DNA from: an uncultured Pelagibacteraceae bacterium
GTDB taxonomy: Bacteria; Pseudomonadota; Alphaproteobacteria; Pelagibacterales; Pelagibacteraceae
Length of the DNA: 64,000 nucleotides
Direction of reading: 5' to 3'
Assembly: GCA_902633585.1 (NCBI GenBank)
Contig: CACPGZ010000001.1
Span: 1 to 64,000 of the forward strand
Shown here: one piece after another, positions 34,552 through 43,210 of the stretch
How the letters are laid out: each line of letters starts with the position of its first letter
Position numbering within the stretch: position 1 is the stretch's first letter
Notes under the pieces: model-generated
What the model was told of the DNA's origin: nothing
The model's input: only the letters and a program-made list of their open reading frames with translations
Databases searched by the model: none
Made by a program: the position numbers and the translations under genes

Positions 34552-35669
34552 GAATAAATTTCCCTAATATTTAGGTATATTTTTTTTCGTTCCTTAAATA
34601 AATATTTAGAGAAATTCTTTATAATTTTTTTTTTATTATATTTTTTTTTTAAAAATTTTGAAAATTTTTTTATTTGAATTTCAGGTTTAATAACAGGTAT
34701 AATGATACCATTATCTTTATTAACTAATTTTTTTACATCACCAACATTTGTACTAAAAACTGGAATTCCTGTTGCAAGAGATTCTTTTACTGCAAAAGGA
34801 CTCACTTCACTTGATGAAAGGAGAATTAAAGAATGACAAGAGTTTATAACGTCATTTACGATTTTATTTTTAACTTCATTTAATAATATAATATTTTTTT
34901 GAGCTTTATTTTTTTTCACAAAATAATTTAAATTATCAAATAATTCACCATAACCAACGTAACATAATTTAAAATTTTTTTTTAAATAGTTGTCATTATT
35001 TATTGTTGATATAAATAATTGTGCAATTTCAATTGGACGTTTTACCTTTGCAATTCGTCCAAGAACTAAAATAACCTTTTTTTTTTCATTTTTAAAAAAA
35101 TTTTTTTTTTTTGATTTTTTGAAACTAAAAAAGGGTGGCAAAAATGTTAACTTTTTTTTAAGGCCTTTATGTCTGATAGTATATAACTTTATAGCGTAAG
35201 TACCGGCACATGTGATTTTATCTATATAAAAGTTTATTAAAAATCTTTCAATATGGATAAAAAGTGAAACCATAAAATTCAAATAAGGGTATTTTTTTTC
35301 AAATACATCAAACGTCTTCGTATGAATAGTTGTTACTATTTTTGAATTTTTAATTATTTTAATAAATGGTGCAAAATAAATTCTATGTATGTGAAATGTG
35401 CATCCTTCAAAAATTTTTTTATTGAATAATAGAAAAAAAAATAATTTAAAACAAAAAATTAACCAATTATGTTTTGTTGAGATAGGATAAAAATAAACTT
35501 CTGTGCCACTAATATTTTTTTTCTTAGCTTTACCTGATCCTAAAGATAATAAATAAATTTTATCAAAGTATGTTTTTTGTAATCTTATCAAATTTTCTAC
35601 ATATCTTATTCCTCCTCCTTGTCCTGAATAACCTATGTAACCATTATAAACATTAACTAGTTTTTTCAT
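34548..35669 (-). CDS. GT4-family glycosyltransferase
   Basis: 373 aa, GT-B fold. It opens with a Gly-rich loop (YSGQGGGIRYVENLIRLQ) near 15 and has the GT4 donor-site region VILVLGRIAKVKRPIEIAQLF near 205 and LLSSSEVSPFAVKESLATGIPVFSTNVGD near 285, with the ESLATG motif in place of E-x7-E. Cytosolic, nucleotide-sugar dependent. Sugar specificity unknown. Overlaps both neighbours. Confidence 0.85.
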   Translation of the reverse strand: MKKLVNVYNGYIGYSGQGGGIRYVENLIRLQKTYFDKIYLLSLGSGKAKKKNISGTEVYFYPISTKHNWLIFCFKLFFFLLFNKKIFEGCTFHIHRIYFAPFIKIIKNSKIVTTIHTKTFDVFEKKYPYLNFMVSLFIHIERFLINFYIDKITCAGTYAIKLYTIRHKGLKKKLTFLPPFFSFKKSKKKNFFKNEKKKVILVLGRIAKVKRPIEIAQLFISTINNDNYLKKNFKLCYVGYGELFDNLNYFVKKNKAQKNIILLNEVKNKIVNDVINSCHSLILLSSSEVSPFAVKESLATGIPVFSTNVGDVKKLVNKDNGIIIPVIKPEIQIKKFSKFLKKKYNKKKIIKNFSKYLFKERKKIYLNIREIYS

Positions 35670-36309
35670 TTAGTTTTTCATTAATAATTTTTGAAATTTT
35701 ATTTAAAGTTTCTTCGCTACTATTGTCGTTTTCAATAATATGTATTGGATATAACTTTGATATTTTCTCAAAAAGTTCCTTCCTTCTTAATAAGTTTTTA
35801 TCATAAAAAGCATCTGGCCTGTTATTTTTAATCAGTTCTACATTTCTTTTTAAAATTATATAAATTGTATCTTTGGGCATTAATTTAAAAAGAGATTTAG
35901 CAAAAATTCCAAAAACAAATTTTTCCATTTTAGTATCTATTGAAATATCTACTAATGTGTCGACTAAACATCTATCGGCAATAATTGAAACTTGACTTGT
36001 TTTAAATCTTAATATTATTTCTAAAAATTGATCAATCCATTGAAAAAATAAAAATAAAATTGATAATATTTTACTTTTATAAAAATCGTGGTAACCAATT
36101 TTTGTTCCATTAATTTTTTCTTTATAATTGTGCCCTGTTAATCTAGTGAGAAGTAATAATGGTTTTGAAGTATAATTTTTGAATCTACTCCAAATGTATT
36201 TAAAATTAATCACGTTAGAAAAATTATTTACTATTTTGTTTATGATAAATGTCTTTCCAGATCCGTCTAATCCAGAAACACAAATACATATTTTTTTATA
36301 ATTTTTCAT
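35653..36309 (-). CDS. P-loop kinase, thymidylate-kinase-like
   Basis: 218 aa with Walker A GLDGSGKT at 14-21, ADRCLVDTLVD near 113 (the DR motif of dTMP kinases) and a LID-like region NNRPDAFYDKNLLRRKE near 165. True housekeeping thymidylate kinases have a tighter, better-conserved sequence. The location inside a glycan operon suggests a divergent small-molecule kinase, perhaps acting on a sugar or lipid intermediate. Overlaps the GT4 gene by 17 bases. Confidence 0.75.
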   Translation of the reverse strand: MKNYKKICICVSGLDGSGKTFIINKIVNNFSNVINFKYIWSRFKNYTSKPLLLLTRLTGHNYKEKINGTKIGYHDFYKSKILSILFLFFQWIDQFLEIILRFKTSQVSIIADRCLVDTLVDISIDTKMEKFVFGIFAKSLFKLMPKDTIYIILKRNVELIKNNRPDAFYDKNLLRRKELFEKISKLYPIHIIENDNSSEETLNKISKIINEKLNEKTS

Positions 36310-36311
36310 CG

Positions 36312-37382
36312 TTATCTTGTTGTTAAAAATTTTTTTATTGTTAAATATAAATCTTCCTTATTTTTACAAACGTAAGAATTTGTATTTTTAACATGTTCGG
36401 TGATTCCTGGTGTATTTAAAACAAATAAAGGTACTTTTGTTTTAATCGCATCATTAATTACGAGTGGGGTATCAGAAATAGTAATTTTAAATGGAAGTAT
36501 ATTTATAGAACTTTTACTTATTTTGTTTTCAAATTGAGTTGGTGAATAATATTTTGTGTCTAAAATAATTTTTTTTTGGAATTTTGAATTTTTAATTCTA
36601 TTTCTTAAATCAACAATATTGCTTTTAAGATAACTCTCCTTATTATTTCTAATCAACAGATTTAGATAAAGATTAGGTTTAATCAAAGATAATTTTTCGA
36701 AAATATCGAATACAATATCTAGACCTCTTAAATTAAGTGGGGGACCAAAATAAGTGAGTAATATTTTTTTGTTTTTTTTTTGAGAAAAATTTTTTGATCT
36801 ATTAAAATATTTTTTTTTGAATGGTATAAAAACTTTTCCACCTGGTAATCCATTAAATTTATATCTGATTTGAGACTCCTTACTTAAATATATAATATTT
36901 GAAGAACCAGTTAAATAAAAACCAATTTTTAATAAAAAACCTGGAATTAAACTCGAGAACACTGGATTAAACAAAAGTTTAAATTCTTTAAAGAAATCAG
37001 TTAAAGTTATTCTTAATATTTCATTTATTTTGAATCTATTATTTGCAAGTAAAAAGTAAACATTATTAAAACTAGAAAATCTCATTGGAAAAAGAAACTC
37101 TTGGGATCCAATTACTATTATAATTTTTTTTGGTTTAATATTATTTATTACTCTTTTTAATTCTCCTGTAGGCGAATTAAGATTAAAAAGTTTATATAAA
37201 TTAATTACTTTAAAGTTGTGTAAAAATTTTTTTTTTCCATCAGAGATTATGAAAATATCATAATTTTGTTTAATTAATTTTTTACAAATTTTATTTACAG
37301 AAAACCATGGTTGGCTTCTTAAAGATTTTTTTTTATATCCAAAGCAAATTACAGCTATCTTATCTTTTTTTAAATTTTTCAA
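36312..37382 (-). CDS. Glycosyltransferase, GT4-like, divergent
   Basis: 356 aa. GT-B-like: an N-terminal Rossmann half (IAVICFGYKKKSLRSQPWFSVNKIC), a central KKILLTYFGPPLNLRGLDIVFDIF near 207 marking the start of the donor domain, and SINILPFKITISDTPLVINDAIKTKVPLFVLN near 293. The latter corresponds to the E-x7-E region but has DTPLV rather than a Glu pair. Probably a glycosyltransferase with an altered donor site. Overlaps the upstream GT4 gene by 23 bases. Confidence 0.68.
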   Translation of the reverse strand: MKNLKKDKIAVICFGYKKKSLRSQPWFSVNKICKKLIKQNYDIFIISDGKKKFLHNFKVINLYKLFNLNSPTGELKRVINNIKPKKIIIVIGSQEFLFPMRFSSFNNVYFLLANNRFKINEILRITLTDFFKEFKLLFNPVFSSLIPGFLLKIGFYLTGSSNIIYLSKESQIRYKFNGLPGGKVFIPFKKKYFNRSKNFSQKKNKKILLTYFGPPLNLRGLDIVFDIFEKLSLIKPNLYLNLLIRNNKESYLKSNIVDLRNRIKNSKFQKKIILDTKYYSPTQFENKISKSSINILPFKITISDTPLVINDAIKTKVPLFVLNTPGITEHVKNTNSYVCKNKEDLYLTIKKFLTTR

Positions 37383-38478
37383 AATGTCTTTTTAAATTAT
37401 CAATATTTTTTAAATTATGTAATTTCATCACTTTTTTTCTATGAATAGTAATAATTTTAGACTTCTTTCCTTTACTAGAGGAATTTAGAGCATTGATCAT
37501 TTGATTTATGTTACCTGATTTTACAATTACTCGATCAACAAGTTCCATTATAGATCCATCATCTGTTGAAATAATTTTCATTTTCATAGCCATTGCCTCC
37601 ATTAAAACAACGGGTATACCTTCGGATCCTTCTTTTTTATTAAATTTTGATGGTAGAAAAAAAATATCTGAAAATTCCATTAATTTTTTTATCTGACTTG
37701 AATTTAAGCTTCTATATACAGTTATCTTATTTTCTAACTTTCTTTTTTTTATTTCTTCTTCAATATTTAAATCTCCAAACCCAACTGCTATAAAGTGAAA
37801 TTTATCACTAATTTTTTTTGCTACTTTAAATAAATCAAACCAACCTTTTCTTGGAGTGAATCTCGCAACAGTCAGCACATTTATTTTTTTTTCTTTATTC
37901 CAAAAATATGGATCAATTGGAAGTCGGATAACTTTTATTTTTTTTTCATCAATTAAAAAATTGTTTACTAATAGTTTTTTATTCTTTTGAGATATAGTCG
38001 TAATTAAAGATGCATGTTTCATTGCAAGGTTAAAAAATTTTTTATTTGGTTGAGCATAAATCTCGTGTGCGTGAATTGTTACTGAAAGTTTAATATTAGT
38101 AAGTTTACTAAGATAAAATGCAATAAAAAATTTTCTATCTCCAAATGAACCATGTAATAAGTCAAACTTATTTTCTATTTTGGGAAACCATGAAATTGCA
38201 AAAATTAATTCTAAAAAACAGGAATATTTTATTGAATTAAATACTAATTCAAAAATTTTAAAAGGTCTTGTAATTAATAAAATTATCGATCCAAGGATAA
38301 AATTTAATATGTTAAAGTTATTAACTTTATAATCTGAGTCGTTTATTGTTATATATTTTGACTTACTTAATGTAGAAAAAATTGATATTTCAATGTTTTT
38401 TTTATTTAAAAGCCCAATTTCATTAATAATGAATGTTTCTAATTTTTCTTTCATAGAAACAAAATAAGCTATCCTCAT
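37360..38478 (-). CDS. GT4-family glycosyltransferase (WcaL-like)
   Basis: 372 aa. It has IAYFVSMKEKLETFIINEI at the start (typical of WcaL/AmsK types), VTIHAHEIYAQP near 128, VLTVARFTPRKGWFDLFKVA near 198 and FFLPSKFNKKEGSEGIPVVLMEAMAMK near 273 with the complete E-x7-E motif. Cytosolic, retaining transfer from a nucleotide sugar is expected. Follows the methyltransferase gene after 4 bases. Confidence 0.9.
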   Translation of the reverse strand: MRIAYFVSMKEKLETFIINEIGLLNKKNIEISIFSTLSKSKYITINDSDYKVNNFNILNFILGSIILLITRPFKIFELVFNSIKYSCFLELIFAISWFPKIENKFDLLHGSFGDRKFFIAFYLSKLTNIKLSVTIHAHEIYAQPNKKFFNLAMKHASLITTISQKNKKLLVNNFLIDEKKIKVIRLPIDPYFWNKEKKINVLTVARFTPRKGWFDLFKVAKKISDKFHFIAVGFGDLNIEEEIKKRKLENKITVYRSLNSSQIKKLMEFSDIFFLPSKFNKKEGSEGIPVVLMEAMAMKMKIISTDDGSIMELVDRVIVKSGNINQMINALNSSSKGKKSKIITIHRKKVMKLHNLKNIDNLKRHFEKFKKR

Positions 38479-38482
38479 TTTA

Positions 38483-39130
38483 TTAATTTTTTTCTAGCAG
38501 CAAACAAGTCACTTTTCTTTTTTTGAAAAGCCAAACTATTGACCAAAAATTAGTTTCATAACCTTTTAATCTAAAAAAAGGTAAAAAAAGTCTAATAAAA
38601 GATTTCATTAATTTAAAAAAAGAATTAGTAAAAAATATGGGCTTTATATCTAAAATTTTTTCCTCAATTATTTTACAATTAGGAAAAAAATTACTTAATT
38701 CTTTTGGTGTTGGTCTAAGTAAATTATCTATTGGATCATTATGTTTTGGATAAACATAGGGTACAGTTAATATAATTAAGCCTTTTTTGCCAATAAAATT
38801 AGTTAAATTATTACAAGTTTTTGGAATATCATCCACATGTTCTAAGAGATTAGAACATATCAAACTATCATAATTATCTTTTGATATATTGCTTACTTGG
38901 TCCTCATCTAAAATATCACACTGAATATCAACTCCGCTATCTTTTTTTAAATCAAGATGAAAAGCTTCAGCTCCATTATTTTTTAAAAATTTAAAAATAT
39001 ATTTATCAATATGAGGTTGTAAGACAGTCCTAAATTCTAAAGTTGAACTACCAATATTCAAAAGCTTATTTATTTGATAACTTCTTTTTTTAATTACAGT
39101 ATTTATCCAAATAGCTTCTTCGATATGCAT
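38483..39130 (-). CDS. Class I SAM-dependent methyltransferase
   Basis: 215 aa. The SAM-binding loop is recognisable but degenerate (LLNIGSSTLEFR near 25), with motif II AFHLDLKKDSGVDIQCDI and the post-motif DSLICSNLLEHVDDIPKTC around 90 typical of methyltransferase-11 members. The N-terminus IWINTVIKKRSYQINK is short. It may methylate a sugar of the glycan or its end, capping chain growth, which is inference from position. First gene of the run 38478-26653. Confidence 0.78.
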   Translation of the reverse strand: MHIEEAIWINTVIKKRSYQINKLLNIGSSTLEFRTVLQPHIDKYIFKFLKNNGAEAFHLDLKKDSGVDIQCDILDEDQVSNISKDNYDSLICSNLLEHVDDIPKTCNNLTNFIGKKGLIILTVPYVYPKHNDPIDNLLRPTPKELSNFFPNCKIIEEKILDIKPIFFTNSFFKLMKSFIRLFLPFFRLKGYETNFWSIVWLFKKRKVTCLLLEKN

Positions 39131-39213
39131 AATTTTTGATTTGGTATATTTTACAACTTATATGATAAAATTACAATTAGAACTAATTCTAAATAGAAAT
39201 ATATAATAATATA

Positions 39214-40191
39214 TTAATCTAATTTATTTTCCCAATCGATTGCGGTTCTTAATATATAATTCAGATTATTAAATTTCGGTTTCCATGAAAAATATTTCAT
39301 AAACTTATCAACATTTGATACAATCATTTCACTATCTCCTGGTCTTCTTGGCCCTATAGAAGTTTTTATATTTTTATTTATAACCTTGTTAATTTCTTTA
39401 ATTACTTCTTTAATACTAAAACCATTTCCATATCCACAATTAAATAAATTAGACTCACCCCCTCCTATTAAATGATTTGCAGATATTAAGTGAATTTCTG
39501 CTAAATCAGAAACGTGAATGTAATCTCTTACTGCAGTTCCATCTGAAGTATTGTAATCATCACCATTAATAATTAATTCATCTTTCTTCCCTACAGCAAC
39601 CTCACTAGCAACCTTAATTAAATGTGTTGATACTTTTGAAATTAATCCAGTTCGCATTTCTTCATCAGCACCAGCAACATTAAAATATCTTAGTATAATA
39701 TATTTTGAGTCATATTGTTCTGAAGTTTCTCTAATAAAATTTTCTAATTCTAGTTTTGATGAGGCGTAAGGATTAAGTGGATCTGTTGGATCAGTTTCTT
39801 TAACTTTTTTAACTTCTGGGTTACCATAAACAGCAGCTGTAGAAGAAAAAATAACTTTTTTTAATCCATTTTCATAACAAGTTTCTAAAAATATTTTTGC
39901 TTTTGTGTAGTTAAAATTATTATATCTTTGTGGCTGTTCTACTGACTCATCAACTCTAATTAAACCAGCAAAATGGAGAACTAATTCGAAATTATTATTC
40001 TTTATTAAGTTTTTAACTTTTTCTTTCTCGGCTATATCAAATATTTCAAGTTTTACTTCTCTGGGCAATAGTTCTTTGTTACCTGTTATTAAACTGTCAA
40101 TACAAGTTACTTCGTGACCTTGGTCAATTAATAAATGGCAAACGTGACTACCTATATAACCCGCACCACCAGTTAATAAAATTTTACTCAT
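39214..40191 (-). CDS. galE: UDP-glucose 4-epimerase
   Basis: 325 aa, full length. NAD-binding GGAGYIGSH at 8-16, FAGLIRVDESVEQP near 82, FSSTAAVYG near 113 and the catalytic Tyr/Lys in NPYASSKLE near 138; also GLISKVSTHLI, DGTAVRDYIHVSDLA and the C-terminal GPRRPGDSEMIVSN. It interconverts UDP-Glc and UDP-Gal, supplying donor sugar for the adjacent glycan genes. Separated from the methyltransferase by 83 bases, so possibly its own transcript. Confidence 0.95.
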   Translation of the reverse strand: MSKILLTGGAGYIGSHVCHLLIDQGHEVTCIDSLITGNKELLPREVKLEIFDIAEKEKVKNLIKNNNFELVLHFAGLIRVDESVEQPQRYNNFNYTKAKIFLETCYENGLKKVIFSSTAAVYGNPEVKKVKETDPTDPLNPYASSKLELENFIRETSEQYDSKYIILRYFNVAGADEEMRTGLISKVSTHLIKVASEVAVGKKDELIINGDDYNTSDGTAVRDYIHVSDLAEIHLISANHLIGGGESNLFNCGYGNGFSIKEVIKEINKVINKNIKTSIGPRRPGDSEMIVSNVDKFMKYFSWKPKFNNLNYILRTAIDWENKLD

Positions 40192-40268
40192 ATAAATTTA
40201 AATTTATAATTAAGATGTACCGTAAAATTATACAATATTCTAAAAATATGTATCTTTTTAAATAAAAT

Positions 40269-40394
40269 TTAGTTTAATGATGATAACGTACCGACAAGAA
40301 TTAATCCCCAATAAGCAGATAATCCTAAAAATATGCCTGTTTTCACTTTATTTTTTTTAATTTTTGAAGGAATATTTTTAATTAAATTTGACAC
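40269..40394 (-). CDS. Tiny membrane peptide, 41 aa (GTG start)
   Basis: A GTG-initiated frame encodes a basic N-terminus (SNLIKNIPSKIKKNKVK) and one hydrophobic helix (TGIFLGLSAYWGLILVGTL). It fills most of the otherwise empty gap between galE and the apr genes. No strong ribosome-binding site. Family unknown. The 77 bases to galE show nothing further. Confidence 0.5.
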   Translation of the reverse strand: MSNLIKNIPSKIKKNKVKTGIFLGLSAYWGLILVGTLSSLN

Positions 40395-40409
40395 ATAAAT
40401 TTTTTAACA

Positions 40410-40428
40410 TTGACAAACTATTTGTCAA
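40410..40428. promoter_or_regulatory. Perfect 8-bp inverted repeat, operator-like
   Basis: TTGACAAA (40410-40417), spacer CTA, TTTGTCAA (40421-40428). It lies 16 bases upstream of the 41-aa gene's GTG and about 47 bases past the end of the apr-linked 116-aa gene. It could be an operator for a dimeric regulator or a short terminator stem; no T-run follows on the minus strand. Confidence 0.45.
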
Positions 40429-40474
40429 ATATTTATTTACCTTAATAGAAAATATTTTGTATTGAGTATTAAAA

Positions 40475-40825
40475 TTAATATATTGTAGCTCCAAAGACTT
40501 TCACCTCGCCGTCCTCTACTCCAAGAACAAGTCTTCCAAGGAACTCACCAGCAATCTCTTTGTTTGTTTGCTTTATAAGAACTGTGATATGGTCACCCCT
40601 TCTTAAAGTACCAAAAGGCTCATAGGTTTCATTTAAGTTAGTAATCAGCTTATTATTTGCCCACTGTTTACCAAGCTCAACTTCATTAGCACCAAACAAC
40701 ATTTGAGTTGAAAAATCTCTTGTAAAGCCACCATAATCTTTAAGATTTGAAGATCTAACTAAATTTTGCCAAAAAGGTTCGCCAATTTTATAAATCTCTT
40801 CGTCAGATTTTGATAAAAGATCCAT
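40475..40825 (-). CDS. Unrecognised conserved-looking protein at end of apr operon
   Basis: 116 aa, soluble, balanced composition unlike the Lys-rich accessory genes (for example FGTLRRGDHITVLIKQ and FLGRLVLGVEDGEVKVFGATIY). The N-terminal helices followed by strands resemble an NTF2/SnoaL-like small alpha+beta domain, but I cannot name it. It begins 23 bases after aprA on the same strand, so it is probably co-transcribed and may be an accessory or assembly factor for the APS reductase. Confidence 0.65.
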   Translation of the reverse strand: MDLLSKSDEEIYKIGEPFWQNLVRSSNLKDYGGFTRDFSTQMLFGANEVELGKQWANNKLITNLNETYEPFGTLRRGDHITVLIKQTNKEIAGEFLGRLVLGVEDGEVKVFGATIY

Positions 40826-40848
40826 ATTGTTAGATTACTTAGAACTAT

Positions 40849-42708
40849 TTAAGATGCTTTTTTCTTCTCTTTCTCATCAACTATATGATAAACAGGCACC
40901 TTTTCCATGCTAAACTTACCAGTGTTTGGATCTCTTCTTGAAACTGTTAAACAATGCCAGTTTTCGTCATCTAATTTCATATGATCGCCTCTATAATAAT
41001 AGCCTGGCCAACGAGTTTCTTCTCTAAAAAGTGTATGTTCTGTAACACATTGAGATGTAAGAGTTCTATGCTTTAGCTCCCAAGCTCTCATCAATTGATG
41101 ATAATCTTCAGCACCAATATTTTCTAAATCTTCTTGAAGCCAAACTAATAATTCTAGGGCTCTCTTAAGCATATTACCGTTCGTCATATAATTGGCAGTT
41201 ATACCACCAACATATTCATCCATAATTTTTTGAAGTCTTTGCAAACCTTGTATTGGAGAAATATAGCTTGGAGAGACTGTTCCTCCAGTAATTTCATTTT
41301 GAGCTACAGTATAATTATCAAGCGGTTTATAAACCTCTTTTTTAAAATTATCACATTGTTGATCGGAAACCTGAATACCTTTTGCTTTTTGATCTTCAAT
41401 ATATTTCACTGCAGCTTTTGCAGCCAATCTTCCTTCTGTAAAAGATCCAGATGAAAATTTATGAGCGCTTCCTCCAACAGTGTCTCCTGCACCAAATAGA
41501 CCATCTATGGTTAACATTCTATTGTAACCCCAGAAATATTCTGGTGGAGAGAGATCCTCAGGTCCACTAACCCATGCCCCAGAACAAGTTGCATGCGAAC
41601 CCATTACATATGGTTCTGAAGTGGTTAGTTCAGGATTTGTATACTTAGGATCAATATTTTGTGATGCCCAAACAACCGCTTGACCGACAGTCATTCCTAA
41701 AAAGTTTTCCCAACCCACTGTTTCTAAATGTGGATCTTGAAAAGCCTCTGTTGTAACCATTTGAATTGGACCGTTACCTGAAGCAACTTCTTGAATAAAT
41801 GCGTGATTTCTTAAACATGTTGGTGTTGGATGATGATCAATATATTCTCCAACCAATTCTTTAGTTTGATCATACCATTTCTTCTCGTAATTCTCTCCAT
41901 TAGCATTTTGAGTATAAGTTTTTAAATGTAAAAAATATGCTCCAACTGGTCCGTATCCATCTTTAAATCTACACAAAACAATTCTATTTTCCATTTGAGT
42001 CATTTTAGCACCTGCAGCGATAGGTAATGCATAAGCTGAGCCGTTGCTCCAAGGAGCATACCAAGTTCTTCCCATTCCCTCTCCAACTGCTCTTGGTTTA
42101 AAGATATGAGATGCACCTCCAGCTGCGACTATAACTGTCTTTGATCTAAAAACATGGAAATCCCCTGTTCTCATATTGAATCCAACTGCACCACCAATTC
42201 TATTTTCTTGAGATTCGTCCATTAATAAATGAGTTACAATTATTCTATTATAAATTTTATCTGCTGACTTTTTTGCGGCCTCTGCAACAATCGGTTTGTA
42301 ACTTTCACCGTGTATCATAATTTGCCACTTACCTTCTCTTAGATACCTTCCAGTTTTTTCATTTTTCATCATTGGAAGACCCCATTCGTCAAACATATGA
42401 ACAGTTGAGTCTACGTGTCTTGCCATGTCATATCCTAAATCTTCTCGGACCAATCCCATTAGATCGTTTCGTGCATATCTTACATGATCCTCAGGTTGAT
42501 TTTCGTCCCATTGCATGCCCATATAACAGTTGATCGCGTAAAGACCTTGTGCAACTGCTCCACTACGGTCAATATTTGCTTTTTCTACACAAATTATTTT
42601 TAAGTCTCTTCCCCAGTGCCTTGCTTCAAAAGTGGCACCAGTTCCAGCCATTCCACCACCAACAACTAATACATCACACTCTTCATAATGTGTTTTGTGT
42701 TTAGCCAT
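40849..42708 (-). CDS. aprA: Adenylylsulfate (APS) reductase, alpha subunit
   Basis: 619 aa FAD protein of the fumarate-reductase/AprA superfamily. The dinucleotide motif DVLVVGGGMAGTGA is at about 13-26, AQGLYAINCYMG near 53, KTVIVAAGGASHIFKPRA near 188, GMGRTWYAPWSNGSAYALP near 212 and GLFGAGDTVGGSAHKFSSGSF near 397. It interconverts APS and sulfite plus AMP. In an organism without sulfate respiration it would run toward sulfite oxidation. The start codon overlaps the aprB stop (TAATG). No ATP sulfurylase gene is in the window. Confidence 0.96.
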   Translation of the reverse strand: MAKHKTHYEECDVLVVGGGMAGTGATFEARHWGRDLKIICVEKANIDRSGAVAQGLYAINCYMGMQWDENQPEDHVRYARNDLMGLVREDLGYDMARHVDSTVHMFDEWGLPMMKNEKTGRYLREGKWQIMIHGESYKPIVAEAAKKSADKIYNRIIVTHLLMDESQENRIGGAVGFNMRTGDFHVFRSKTVIVAAGGASHIFKPRAVGEGMGRTWYAPWSNGSAYALPIAAGAKMTQMENRIVLCRFKDGYGPVGAYFLHLKTYTQNANGENYEKKWYDQTKELVGEYIDHHPTPTCLRNHAFIQEVASGNGPIQMVTTEAFQDPHLETVGWENFLGMTVGQAVVWASQNIDPKYTNPELTTSEPYVMGSHATCSGAWVSGPEDLSPPEYFWGYNRMLTIDGLFGAGDTVGGSAHKFSSGSFTEGRLAAKAAVKYIEDQKAKGIQVSDQQCDNFKKEVYKPLDNYTVAQNEITGGTVSPSYISPIQGLQRLQKIMDEYVGGITANYMTNGNMLKRALELLVWLQEDLENIGAEDYHQLMRAWELKHRTLTSQCVTEHTLFREETRWPGYYYRGDHMKLDDENWHCLTVSRRDPNTGKFSMEKVPVYHIVDEKEKKKAS

Positions 42709-43178
42709 TAATAGTAAACTCCTTTTTTAAAGGACTCTTTTGGAACAGTTGGTAGTTCTTGATCTGTATTTAATCCCTCAGGTTCGGAATAAAGTCTTTG
42801 AGAATTTATCTCACCTTGATTAGGTTTATCACCTTCAGCAAGTTTTGGAATAAACTTACCCCATGGTTTAGTTGTTATTGGAGAAACAAAATTTTTTTCT
42901 GTTCCATTTCTGAATTTTATTTTCCATGAAATTGTACCCTTCTCTTCTTCTCTTCTAACTCTTACGCTGTGTCCCATAGGAGCAAAATCAGCATAACCAC
43001 GTACATCTATTGCATGATTAGGACAAGCCTTAACACACGAATAACATTCCCAACAAAAGTTTGGTTCTATATTTTTTGCACGTCTAATATTTTCATCAAT
43101 GTGCATAATATCCGAAGGACAAATATCCACGCAATGACCACAGCCATCACATCTTGTCATATAAACAAAAGTTGACAT
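42708..43178 (-). CDS. aprB: Adenylylsulfate reductase, beta (iron-sulfur) subunit
   Basis: 156 aa with two ferredoxin-type clusters: CDGCGHCVDICP at 10-21 and CWECYSCVKACP at about 42-53, then the AprB tail (GHSVRVRREEEKGTISWKIKF). It passes electrons between the AprA flavin and the membrane partner. GGAG lies 11 bases upstream of the ATG. Encoded between aprM and aprA. Confidence 0.95.
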   Translation of the reverse strand: MSTFVYMTRCDGCGHCVDICPSDIMHIDENIRRAKNIEPNFCWECYSCVKACPNHAIDVRGYADFAPMGHSVRVRREEEKGTISWKIKFRNGTEKNFVSPITTKPWGKFIPKLAEGDKPNQGEINSQRLYSEPEGLNTDQELPTVPKESFKKGVYY

Positions 43179-43210
43179 AATTTTATTTTCTCCTGATTTT
43201 TTTTACCATA

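Noticed and set aside
12419-39130. Recent horizontal transfer of the whole polysaccharide locus
   Set aside because: The genes are more AT- and Lys-rich than conserved genes, but this is the normal look of variable regions in the same genome; no mobility genes or flanking repeats were found.
40192-40268. Possible promoter features upstream of galE
   Set aside because: In DNA this AT-rich, -10-like words occur everywhere; nothing stands out.
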